NCBI RefSeq assembly: GCF_000310185.1
Contig: NZ_AMXD01000012.1
Span: 1-53,011, forward strand
Reading direction: 5' to 3'
DNA: 53,011 nucleotides
From: Thauera aminoaromatica S2
GTDB lineage: Bacteria; Pseudomonadota; Gammaproteobacteria; Burkholderiales; Rhodocyclaceae
Made by a program: the position numbers and the translations under genes
In this document: positions 7,493 to 15,096 of the stretch, piece after piece
Position numbering within the stretch: position 1 is the stretch's first letter
Layout of the letters: each line of letters starts with the position of its first letter
The notes under the pieces: model-generated
Seen by the model: the letters and a program-made list of their open reading frames with translations, nothing else
Told to the model about the DNA's origin: nothing
The model's database searches: none

Positions 7493-7521
7493 ACTATAGG
7501 CAATGTCTCGCAGAGAGTCAA
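7493..7521 (-). promoter_or_regulatory. Strong sigma70 promoter for the acidic gene
   Basis: On the minus strand TTGACT (7516-7521) and TATAGT (7493-7498) are separated by exactly 17 bases, each one base from consensus. This is among the best promoter matches in the window and points to expression of the acidic gene from the integrated element. Confidence 0.75.
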
Positions 7522-7881
7522 GAAATATCGTTAAAGATCAGCGATTTACGTGTAATCGCGTTGTATGCTGCGGTCCTGTCGGGGCGCGCGTGCTCGGTCT
7601 GTCTGTCGCGCGCTCGCAGCGTCAAGGGGGAGGGGGGTCCCCCTGCCGGGTGGGACATCGACCCGACCACCCCCGCCCACGTCCGATCTATCGCACTCAT
7701 CATCCCCGGCTCCAAAAGACCCTGTAAACTTCTTAACAGCATACGCAAGCGGTATAGTCGAAGCGTCTCGCCTGATGATGATAGGTGCCCCCGCCCGCGT
7801 CGCCTGTTTACATAACTCGTTCGTCAAGCCCCTTGCAGTATGTCGTGCCTGAGAATAGACGCCATGGCACAGGGAGAGGTC
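7522..7881. other. Non-coding control region between divergent element genes
   Basis: About 360 bp separates the promoter of the acidic gene from the first rightward cargo gene. I see no convincing gene. A TATAGT at 7753-7758 preceded by TTAACA at 7733-7738 (14-base spacer, too short for a good promoter) could drive the cargo. A G-run/C-run stretch lies near 7624-7646. Short overlapping frames here look like chance. Confidence 0.4.
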
Positions 7882-8076
7882 ATGCAGGACAACGAACCTA
7901 CACGCGCGCAGCGCATGGCGGCGCAACTTAAAGCAGATCAGGCACGTTTGATCGAGCGGGGCGTACTGCCCCCGGACATTGTGCGCCGCACGGTCAAGGC
8001 GTCAGAGAAGGAAACGCCGGAGCAGCGCGAGAGACGACGTGCTGCGCTGGAGAAACTACGGTCATTCTTGGACTAG
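7882..8076 (+). CDS. Small charged protein opening the cargo operon
   Basis: This 64-aa protein is highly charged (basic helix ending RRRAALEKLRSFLD), with no recognised family. I chose the ATG at 7882 because GGGAGAGG sits just before it; ATG codons at 7840 and 7864 lack a comparable site. The next gene starts 9 bp downstream, so it is the first gene of a three-gene operon with the membrane and ankyrin proteins. It might be a small regulator of that operon; that is a guess from size and charge. Confidence 0.55.
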   Translation: MQDNEPTRAQRMAAQLKADQARLIERGVLPPDIVRRTVKASEKETPEQRERRRAALEKLRSFLD

Positions 8077-8085
8077 GGAGGTTTT

Positions 8086-8298
8086 ATGAACGACCTGATG
8101 GGCCAGTTGATCGCCCAATTATTCGTTTGGCCGGTTGTGGCTCTTGTCCTCTTCTATTACCCGATTCGCAAGGTTTGCGTTCGTGCGGGTCTGAGTCCCC
8201 ATAACGCCTTTTGGGTCTTGGTGCCTTTCCTCGGCTGGTTGATCATTCTGGGCATTCTTGCTTTTTCAAGTTGGCCAAACCGGATAGAGGAAGACTGA
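8086..8298 (+). CDS. 70-aa two-helix membrane protein of the cargo operon
   Basis: Two hydrophobic segments (about residues 8-26 and 39-62) flank a basic loop with RAGLSPHNAFWVLVPFLGW and a tail FSSWPNRIEED. The pattern (AG-aromatic/Leu-S, Trp, Pro, then F-x-x-WP) recurs in the first 55 residues of the neighbouring ankyrin protein, so the two share a membrane module. GGGAGG precedes the ATG. The next gene begins 9 bp after the stop. The function is unknown; co-assembly with the ankyrin protein in the inner membrane is a reasonable inference. Confidence 0.65.
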   Translation: MNDLMGQLIAQLFVWPVVALVLFYYPIRKVCVRAGLSPHNAFWVLVPFLGWLIILGILAFSSWPNRIEED

Positions 8299-8307
8299 GG
8301 AAAGAAG

Positions 8308-9681
8308 ATGGACATTCTGCTGCTGGGTTTCATCGGCTGGACTTTGTTGTGCTGCGCATTGATCGCTAGAAAGGCAGGCTATTCAGGATGGTGGTCTATT
8401 TTAATGGTCATTCCAATAATAAGCTTGGTTTTGATGTGGCGTTTCCCGTTCTTGAAATGGCCAGCGCTCAGGCGACAACCGCAGCCTGAATCCGTACGTG
8501 AATCGTCCGCAAGAATGGCCAAGGGAGCTTCACAGCACGATGGGGTGACGTACGTCGTACCTGCGATTGGGGTTCAGTTCGAGGCAGCATCTCAAAAGAA
8601 TGATGAGGCTGTGCTTGATGCCCTTTTAGAAGTTGATCTCGTGCCTGCTGAGGTGAGTCTTGACAGGATTTACGAAGAAGTGGCTGAGGAACTAGAGAGG
8701 GAAAGGGTCGATAAAGGGCTGTGGACTAGGCTGTACGCGGAATTTGATGGCGATGAAAGAAAAGTAAAGGTTGGGTACATCAAGGCCCGTGCAGAAAAGC
8801 TGCTTCGTGAAAAAGGCGAAGAGATTCGGATTGCCCGCTTGCGTCATGAGGAGAAGCTAAGGGCTATAAGCCAACTGAAAATGAAACGAGATTATATTCG
8901 TGAGAATATTGATCGTGCTTCGTCAGACGGTCGCGCAGATGCTGGCCTCGAGGGTCTTTCATCAACACACACTGCAACGTTGTTTCTAAATTCAGTTAGG
9001 TTCAGTCGCATTGACGAGGCAAGGTCTTGGCTTGATGAAAACCCAGCGTTAGTCGACGTTAAAGATAGCGGGGGTATGACTGCGCTTCACATAGCCGCAC
9101 GAGAAGGTTATGCGGATATGATTAAATTTCTGATCCAGAGAGGAGCTTCTCTGACGGCTAGAAATTTGGAAGGGAAGGTTCCGTTAGATCTGTCTGCCGG
9201 GTTCGGTGCTCAATGGATAAATGAAGTGCTTGGATCAACGCAAGTCCGCCAAAAAAGAGACAAAGAAAATTCGGAAAACAGTTCAGTGAGAAAGGGGGTT
9301 GATATAGCCCTTATGAATGTCAGGGCCTCTAGAAAGCTTCTTACTGAAGACGATATGATCCGTGCGCTCCGAGAGAAAGGTTCAAGCTTGGCAAAAAATT
9401 TCTGGAGTGACGTAAAAGATGGGAATCATGTATTCATCAGCCGGGAACTAGATAGAAATCCGTGGCTCGCAGCAGTTGCCTTCGATTATGGCGAAACGGC
9501 ACTGCACAAAGCGGTAGGCCGTAAAGATCTCTGGTTAATTGAACATCTTCTAATTGCAGGTGCTATGCCGGATAAGGCTGCGGATTACGGGAAGTCGGCG
9601 CTTGACTTAGCGAGGGCGTCTGGGGGTGGCGACATTGTCACGCTTCTAGAGTGCTGTTCTGAATTTGATGCTAAGTCATGA
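8308..9681 (+). CDS. Membrane-anchored ankyrin-repeat protein
   Basis: This 457-aa protein has two N-terminal transmembrane helices (about residues 3-19 and 25-45, with AGYSGWW and FLKWP), a charged linker, a helical segment near residues 120-165 (GLWTRLYAEFDGDERK, YIKARAEKLL) and two ankyrin blocks, about residues 225-300 (GMTALHIAAREGYADMIKFL) and 360-455 (GETALHKAVGRKDLWLIEHLL). The two blocks look like an internal duplication of about 75 residues. G+C is visibly lower than in the chromosome, as expected of recent acquisition. Ankyrins bind proteins, so a membrane-tethered sensor or phage-interference role is possible; no catalytic domain is visible. Confidence 0.75.
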   Translation: MDILLLGFIGWTLLCCALIARKAGYSGWWSILMVIPIISLVLMWRFPFLKWPALRRQPQPESVRESSARMAKGASQHDGVTYVVPAIGVQFEAASQKNDEAVLDALLEVDLVPAEVSLDRIYEEVAEELERERVDKGLWTRLYAEFDGDERKVKVGYIKARAEKLLREKGEEIRIARLRHEEKLRAISQLKMKRDYIRENIDRASSDGRADAGLEGLSSTHTATLFLNSVRFSRIDEARSWLDENPALVDVKDSGGMTALHIAAREGYADMIKFLIQRGASLTARNLEGKVPLDLSAGFGAQWINEVLGSTQVRQKRDKENSENSSVRKGVDIALMNVRASRKLLTEDDMIRALREKGSSLAKNFWSDVKDGNHVFISRELDRNPWLAAVAFDYGETALHKAVGRKDLWLIEHLLIAGAMPDKAADYGKSALDLARASGGGDIVTLLECCSEFDAKS

Positions 9682-9792
9682 CGAATGGTTGATTGCGTTG
9701 CCTCGAAGAGCCCCGCTCTAACGGTTGAAAACCCCTGAGGCTGAGACGGCTTGGTGATTAGCGCCTGCGGCGAGCTGAAGCTGCTTTGAGTT

Positions 9793-10404
9793 TCACACAG
9801 TCTTCTGTGTATCTGTCGCGGTCAGCCTTACCCGGTTGCGCAGCGGGCTGAGTTCCTCACCAAGGCCGGAGCGTTTCAGCTCACCATCGAGCCATTTGCA
9901 CACAGCGTCTGTCTTATCCGCGCTCAGAATGCCGTCCGTCTTGCGGGCCTTGGTGATCGCCCGTACTGCTGTCTCTTCGATCAGTCGCCACACGTCGGGC
10001 CATCCGTACATCGTGACCAAGTCGCGGAGGATTTTTCCGGCAATGATGCCGGGGCGCTCGATGTCCCACAGTTCCATGCACCAGCGTTCCGCGTCGTTGA
10101 AGTCGTCAAATGTTGCCGGAAGTTCTCGCGAATAGTCTCCCTCGATCCGATACTCCATTGCCACCCCGGCAAGGCTGATCAGGATTTCGCGCTCGTCGTG
10201 GGAATGAACATGAATCCATCCAGCGCCGGAGCGCTGGATTCTGAGTTTGTAGGGGTGCGCATCGACGAGGCGCGCGACGAACAGATGGGCGGTTTCATGC
10301 AGTGCGCTGCGGCACAGGCGGTCTCGGGTTTGCTCGTTAGCGTTGGGGTAGCGGGTGGCGACTGCGGCGGCGAGGTTGGGGTAGTTCATCGTTGTCGTTC
10401 TCAT
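9793..10404 (-). CDS. HEXXH metallopeptidase-like protein (FtsH/M41-like, no ATPase)
   Basis: This 203-aa protein carries HETAH at residues 36-40 and, about 40 residues later, LAGVAMEYRIEGD followed by FDDFNDAERWC. The pattern resembles the peptidase domain of FtsH (HEXXH, then a small-residue AG-AE helix and an Asp ligand), without any AAA module. It starts within the stop of the preceding gene (ATGA overlap at 10401-10404), so it is translationally coupled to the replication operon. A zinc protease cutting a phage, host or satellite protein is plausible; activity is unproven. An ATG at 10389 is an alternative start. Confidence 0.6.
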   Translation of the reverse strand: MRTTTMNYPNLAAAVATRYPNANEQTRDRLCRSALHETAHLFVARLVDAHPYKLRIQRSGAGWIHVHSHDEREILISLAGVAMEYRIEGDYSRELPATFDDFNDAERWCMELWDIERPGIIAGKILRDLVTMYGWPDVWRLIEETAVRAITKARKTDGILSADKTDAVCKWLDGELKRSGLGEELSPLRNRVRLTATDTQKTV

Positions 10405-10772
10405 GCTTGGTTGTTGGGGGGATACCAGACGGCGGGGTAGCCTTCGTCACCGTTTGACCAGTCACGTTTTCGACGCCATCCGAGTCGGCGCAGCGCCTTG
10501 CCGACGTCGCCCGCTGAAGGGTGCTGTCGTGTGCGCCCGATCAGTTGATGAACCAGCGGCGGCAGTCTGATGCCTTCGGCCTTGATGCTGTCCGGGATGT
10601 CGTCGAGGACCTTGCGCAGGCGGTCATCCAAGGGGGTGAGGCGGTCACGCCATCGACGTTCCTTTTCGGTTGCTTGACGTTGGTGTGCTGCGGTGTGCTG
10701 TTGGGCGATCTGCTCGGGTTGCGGGATGTCTGCGAGCATGGCCGTGACGAAAGCGCGTTGCTGTTTACTCAT
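10401..10772 (-). CDS. Hypothetical protein downstream of the helicase
   Basis: This 123-aa basic protein has a helical, Gln/Arg-rich N-terminal half and a C-terminal part (VGKALRRLGW, then a Trp/Tyr/Pro-rich tail) that resembles the winged-helix-like ends of some replication proteins. GGAG lies about nine bases before the ATG at 10772. It follows the helicase gene after a 175-bp gap that holds the candidate origin, and overlaps the metallopeptidase-like gene. A role in replication or copy control is likely from position only. Confidence 0.55.
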   Translation of the reverse strand: MSKQQRAFVTAMLADIPQPEQIAQQHTAAHQRQATEKERRWRDRLTPLDDRLRKVLDDIPDSIKAEGIRLPPLVHQLIGRTRQHPSAGDVGKALRRLGWRRKRDWSNGDEGYPAVWYPPNNQA

Positions 10773-10833
10773 TTACAGTTCTCCAGATGTGGTGATCGAC
10801 GGTTTGTAGGTCCGATGGGGCACTTTTCGAGTT

Positions 10834-10943
10834 CAGACCGGATGAACCGGATGATTTGATCGATTTTCCGGAAAGTCCCCCATGAGAGGAGATATAGAAA
10901 AGTTTCCGAAAACAGGCCTAAATCGTCCGGTTCATCCGGTCTG
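10834..10943. repeat. Large inverted repeat, candidate replication origin
   Basis: Arms of 24 bases at 10834-10857 and 10920-10943 are complementary at 23 positions around a 62-bp loop that is richer in A+T. The left arm also holds a tandem ACCGGATGA repeat (two copies in a row), and the loop has a smaller imperfect palindrome. It starts 4 bp past the helicase stop. In phage satellites the origin often lies next to or just after the replication gene, so iterons of an origin are a good explanation; a processed or attenuating RNA hairpin is the alternative. Confidence 0.55.
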
Positions 10944-10947
10944 GTCA

Positions 10948-12522
10948 CTACTCGATCAGCGCGCGCACTCCTTCCCTGTTCAATTTGATACCGACAGCGC
11001 ACTTCGTTGAATTCGCACCACCCTTTCGAATATGGATGCCGCGCTCAGTGAGCCTGCGCCCAAACGATTGTCGAGTCATCGGATGCCACCCAGAGCTACG
11101 TGCCCACGACACATAAGCCCGGTAAAAGTCTGCGGTCGCAGTAAGCGCGCCCGGCGAGTCCTCGGTGTGTTCGTCGAGCCATTGCCCGACGATGTCCATG
11201 TCCTTGCGGTACTCGTCGCCCGCGCCTCTAACTTCGAGGGGGGGATTCAGTCCTTCACGTCGCCATGCTCGGTAGCCGTCGAGACACCAGTTCAGCAGGC
11301 CAGAACCTTCTGCTTTAATCTTGTCGGGCAACTGCGGGTCGCATTCGTGGTCCGCGATGGTTTCCGTGAAGTGAATGAGGCGTACCCGGCGCCAGATGCC
11401 CCAGTCACCCCCAGCGATAACCGGACGATGGTTGCCCACAAGCATCAGCTTGTGGGTCGGGTTCCATGTGGCGAATTTCCCGTATGGATCGCGGGCGGTA
11501 ATGGAGTCGCCACCTGTCAGTCCTTTGACGACAGACTCAGCGAGCCGTGCGCTTTCCTCGGTCTCGTTCGCCAGTGCGAGGCGCGCGCCCTTGAGTAGCA
11601 TCAGGTCAGGACTTGCCGCCCCTGGATCACGTCGAGCCATCATCAGCGTCGAGGTTGGCAGGATCACCGCATAGTCACCGAGCAGCCAGCGCAGCGCTTC
11701 AGCATAGGTCGTTTTCCCGTTCCGTCCGAGGCCATACAGAAACGCGAAGCACTGCTCCCCTACGTCGCCAGTCAGGATGTAGCCGGCGAGGCGCTGCAGG
11801 AATCGTGCAAGGCTTGTCTTACCCCCAGTAATGCGGGCGATGAACGCCTCCCACGTAGGCGCTGTTTCGGTCGGGTCATAGGTCACTGCGCAGCGTTTCG
11901 TGACAAGCAGATCGGGCGAAGCAGCTAGAAGAACGCCCTCACGCAAATCAAGAACACCGTTTTCAACCCCGAGCATAAAGGGGTCGGCGTCGAGTTGATG
12001 AAGCTGAATCGTCATCCCCGGTTCGGACTTCGCCATGCTGATCATGGCTGTGATCTTCGGCGCTGTGCTTGATCTCTCGATATGGGCCATCAGGCGCTTG
12101 GTCTTCGGATCGTCAGGCGCGGCCTTGTATCGTTCGACGGCTGCACTGCGGAGTACTGCAATTACTTCCTTGCCCGCTCGTTCAGATTCACCGGGTGCGG
12201 CGCGAGTCCAGCCTTGTGAGTCGTCGAAGCGGAGTGTTTCACTCGTCTCATGGGCGAACAGAAGTTTGCCGCGATTGAGTTTGGCGAAGATGCGGCCATT
12301 GGCGATGTCGCCAGAAGCGCCGTGCATCGTTTCATCGACTGATTGCACCTCATTGTCATTCGCTGCGCTTGCCGCACGTGGCATTCCGGCCTGCTCGGCA
12401 AGGTGTCGAACCGTTTTCATCGTTACGGGTTGAGTTACCTGTCCGTTTCGTTCCCGCTGCAAAAGGTCGTCGAACTGCTGGTGAAAAACATCCTCGTCGT
12501 ACTTCTTGGCGACGGCAGTCAT
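10948..12522 (-). CDS. SF3/D5-type replicative helicase of the satellite
   Basis: This 524-aa protein belongs to the phage/plasmid primase-helicase class (P4 alpha C-terminal type). Visible features are Walker A GLGRNGKTT around residue 268, a following acidic segment LALANETEE, the SF3 motif C HKLMLVGNHRP and an arginine-finger region WRRVRLIHF. A D5-N-like domain precedes the ATPase. It would unwind the origin during satellite replication. Its ATG overlaps the primase stop (ATGA at 12519-12522). Its N-terminus KKYDEDVFHQQFDDLL looks like the continuation of the primase C-terminal domain, so the two genes may derive from one. Confidence 0.82.
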   Translation of the reverse strand: MTAVAKKYDEDVFHQQFDDLLQRERNGQVTQPVTMKTVRHLAEQAGMPRAASAANDNEVQSVDETMHGASGDIANGRIFAKLNRGKLLFAHETSETLRFDDSQGWTRAAPGESERAGKEVIAVLRSAAVERYKAAPDDPKTKRLMAHIERSSTAPKITAMISMAKSEPGMTIQLHQLDADPFMLGVENGVLDLREGVLLAASPDLLVTKRCAVTYDPTETAPTWEAFIARITGGKTSLARFLQRLAGYILTGDVGEQCFAFLYGLGRNGKTTYAEALRWLLGDYAVILPTSTLMMARRDPGAASPDLMLLKGARLALANETEESARLAESVVKGLTGGDSITARDPYGKFATWNPTHKLMLVGNHRPVIAGGDWGIWRRVRLIHFTETIADHECDPQLPDKIKAEGSGLLNWCLDGYRAWRREGLNPPLEVRGAGDEYRKDMDIVGQWLDEHTEDSPGALTATADFYRAYVSWARSSGWHPMTRQSFGRRLTERGIHIRKGGANSTKCAVGIKLNREGVRALIE

Positions 12523-13400
12523 ACGGCACCCCGCTTGATCTGACCCATTGACCAGCGGCGCGCAAGATCGCGGGCATCCTCGCCGAACTCATGGACGAGT
12601 GCACCCATAACCTTCCACCATGTGCCCCGGTCGCAGTCCGGGTCGATGAAGCGGAGCATGTGTTCAGCGTCATCAAGGGTCGTCTCGCGGGCAGAGTGCG
12701 CGTTTGCCTTCCACTCGTCCCCGATGGTGGAAGACTGCATTGCAACGGGCACAACCTCGCTGAGGCTGCTTGCCTCCCATTTTGCCAACAGCAGCCCCAG
12801 TCCCGATACCACTCGATCCAGGCTGTATGCCGGACTCCTAGTGTCCAAGTGGGTAGTCGTAACCATGCACGGCTTGCCCTTGTTGTGCATGAACCCTGGC
12901 AAGCGCATGACGCGAGGTAGGTCTTTCACCGCGCCGTCCGTCCCGTATTTCTCGGCGATGGCTGATTGAACAGCGCCGAACTTGTCCAGGGGAAAATGCG
13001 ACTCGACGCGATAATAGACATGCCATTTGCCGGGTGAAGACTGGACAACGATGTGCGGTGGCAGGCTTTCCACGATGGGTGTCAGCGGGGCGCCATCAGT
13101 GTCGGCAAAGACCGCGCGCACTCGTGTGATGTCACTCGTGATCTGACCGCCTGCATTGATGACAATGAAGACCCCGGCCCCCTGCTCATTCAGTCGACAA
13201 AGGCTTTCAAAGTGGGTCGATAACGGGCCATGGAATTTTTTGCTCAGTGCCTGATTGCCGCGCTTTTTACCGTCCAGTTCAACATCGTCGAAGGTTCGGA
13301 AGTGGAAGCTGGTGGCTTGGGAATCAAGGGCGCTCAGGAAGCTTTCTCCCTCATTCAGGCGCTCTTTTTCGTCGGCGGTGCGGGGTATAATGTTTGGCAT
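12519..13400 (-). CDS. RepB-like primase of the satellite
   Basis: This 293-aa primase has catalytic-type acidic residues in VFADTDGAP, the motif VVQSSPGKWHVYYRVE and DLPRVMRLPGFMHNKG, all typical of the primase domain in phage and plasmid replication proteins. A C-terminal PriCT-2-like segment (IDPDCDRGTWWKVMGALVHEFG) runs to the stop. AAGGA lies seven bases before the ATG at 13400. Related proteins usually carry the helicase on the same chain; here the helicase starts in another frame at the ATGA overlap, either a natural split or an old frameshift. Confidence 0.8.
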   Translation of the reverse strand: MPNIIPRTADEKERLNEGESFLSALDSQATSFHFRTFDDVELDGKKRGNQALSKKFHGPLSTHFESLCRLNEQGAGVFIVINAGGQITSDITRVRAVFADTDGAPLTPIVESLPPHIVVQSSPGKWHVYYRVESHFPLDKFGAVQSAIAEKYGTDGAVKDLPRVMRLPGFMHNKGKPCMVTTTHLDTRSPAYSLDRVVSGLGLLLAKWEASSLSEVVPVAMQSSTIGDEWKANAHSARETTLDDAEHMLRFIDPDCDRGTWWKVMGALVHEFGEDARDLARRWSMGQIKRGAV

Positions 13401-13691
13401 GTGAAGTCCTTCCGCTCGCTCGGGTTAATCCCCCTGCGGGCGTTTTTGTTTGGCGGAGCGTCAAGCAGCAACCGTGCTTTGCACACGGCGCGATTCCAAC
13501 CATGCTTCGATTTCCGACAGCTTCCACACGGTCACCCTTGGCGACAGCTTGATGGGCTTCGGGAACGTGGGGTCATCCTTCGTGCGGCGCCATACGGTGG
13601 CGACTCCGCACCCCAAAAACGCGGCCACGTCGGGCACTCGGAGACCTGAATCCGTGTTCGTTTAGCCGGAAATCCAGCCTAACGCATTGAT

Positions 13692-13707
13692 GTAATTGTA
13701 CAATTAC
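13692..13707. promoter_or_regulatory. Perfect 16-bp palindrome in the IS leader
   Basis: GTAATTGTACAATTAC reads the same on both strands and lies 28 bp before the transposase ATG, in the only AT-rich part of the IS. Such a symmetric site could bind a repressor or the transposase itself to limit expression. Function is inferred. Confidence 0.4.
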
Positions 13708-13734
13708 GCATCCGACTCATTCACCCAACCGACC

Positions 13735-15096
13735 ATGCCGCGCTTCGAAGTCAAGCAATCCGCCAAGCTCAACCTGACCTCGTACTCGGGCCTGGCGCTG
13801 ATCGGGCAGTGCTGCCAGGCGGCACAGGTTCAGGCGGTGATCGACCCGAGGCTGCCAGTGTCGCAGGGCATGCTGAGCTCGGATCTGGTCAAGTCGGTGG
13901 TCGGGCTGCTGAGCCTGGGCAAGAGCGACTTCGAGGCGATCGAGCCGTTTCGCGGCGACCGCTTCTTCAAGGAAGCGCTCGGGCTCGCCAAGGTGCCCGG
14001 CAGCGTGTGGATGCGCCAACGGCTCGATGCCCGCGCGGCCGAGCTGCGCGAGCTGACCGACGAGCTGAGCCTGCGCCTGCTCGAGCGCACCGAGGCGCCG
14101 ATCACGGCGCACAAGGGCTACGTCTGCGCCGACCTGGACACCTTCGTGATGGACAACTCCGACACCAAGAAGGAAGCGGTCAGCCGCACCTACCAGGGTG
14201 TCGACGGCTACACGCCGATCGCGCTGTACCTGGGCAACGAGGGCTGGAACCTCGGCCTGGAACTGCGCGCGGGTTCGCACCACTCGGCGCTGGAGACGGA
14301 GTATTTCTTCGAGCGCGCGCTCCCGCGCCTGCGCCGGGTGTGCGCCGCCGATGCGAAGCTGCTGTGGCGCGCCGATAGCGGCTTCGATAGCGCGCGGCTG
14401 CTGTTCGCGCTGGCCGACGAGCGCGATCGCTGGGCCGAACTCGGGCGTTCGTTCGATTACCTCACCAAGTGGAACCCGCGCCGCCAGGACAAGACCGCCT
14501 GGGTGGATCGGGCCGAGGCCGCCGGTGCGTTCGAAGAAGCGCGCGTGGGCAAGCGGGTGGGGCTGCTGGACCTGAAGATCGATCGTGCCTGGAAGAAGGC
14601 CAAGCGCACGCTGCGCCTGGTGGTGCGGGTGACCGAGCGCACCATCGACAAGAAGGGCCAGCACCTGCTGGCGCCCGAGATCGAGATCGAAGGCTGGTGG
14701 ACCAGCCTCGATGGGGCGATGGCCGAGGTGATCGAGCTCTACAAGCACCACGGCACGCACGAGCAGTTCCACTCCGAGATCAAGACCGACCTGGACCTCG
14801 AGCGCCTGCCCTCGGGTAAGTTCGACACCAACGACGCGGTCGTGCATCTGGCCGCATTCGCCTACAACTGCCTGCGCCTGATCGGCCAGCTCGGGCTGGC
14901 CGGCGAGCTCTCGCCGATCCGCCACCCGGCCAAGCGCCGGCGCATCAAGACGGTGCTGCAGGAGGTGATGTACCGCGCGGCGAAGTTCGTCGAACACGCC
15001 CGGCGCCTGGTGCTGGACTTCGGGCGCGGCGTGGCCGCGCATGTGAAGGTGTTCACCACGGTGCAGGCGCGACTGTGCGCGGTGGCTTCGCCGTGA
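13735..15096 (+). CDS. IS1380-family transposase
   Basis: This 453-aa transposase has the DDE features of the IS1380 group: ADLDTFVMDNSDTKKE, then LLWRADSGFDSARL, and later HEQFHSEIKTDLDLERLPSG with the catalytic Glu. MPRFEVKQSAK at 13735 is the natural start, although the frame is open from 13696. It is complete, so the IS may still be active. Codon use is strongly GC-rich like the host chromosome and unlike the nearby cargo genes. Confidence 0.9.
   Translation: MPRFEVKQSAKLNLTSYSGLALIGQCCQAAQVQAVIDPRLPVSQGMLSSDLVKSVVGLLSLGKSDFEAIEPFRGDRFFKEALGLAKVPGSVWMRQRLDARAAELRELTDELSLRLLERTEAPITAHKGYVCADLDTFVMDNSDTKKEAVSRTYQGVDGYTPIALYLGNEGWNLGLELRAGSHHSALETEYFFERALPRLRRVCAADAKLLWRADSGFDSARLLFALADERDRWAELGRSFDYLTKWNPRRQDKTAWVDRAEAAGAFEEARVGKRVGLLDLKIDRAWKKAKRTLRLVVRVTERTIDKKGQHLLAPEIEIEGWWTSLDGAMAEVIELYKHHGTHEQFHSEIKTDLDLERLPSGKFDTNDAVVHLAAFAYNCLRLIGQLGLAGELSPIRHPAKRRRIKTVLQEVMYRAAKFVEHARRLVLDFGRGVAAHVKVFTTVQARLCAVASP

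Noticed and set aside
7625-7650. Terminator-like G-run/C-run
   Set aside because: The complementary runs are nearly adjacent, leaving too small a loop for a stable hairpin.
7503-7852. Short overlapping frames in the control region before the cargo operon
   Set aside because: They lack ribosome sites, overlap each other in all frames and show no motif.
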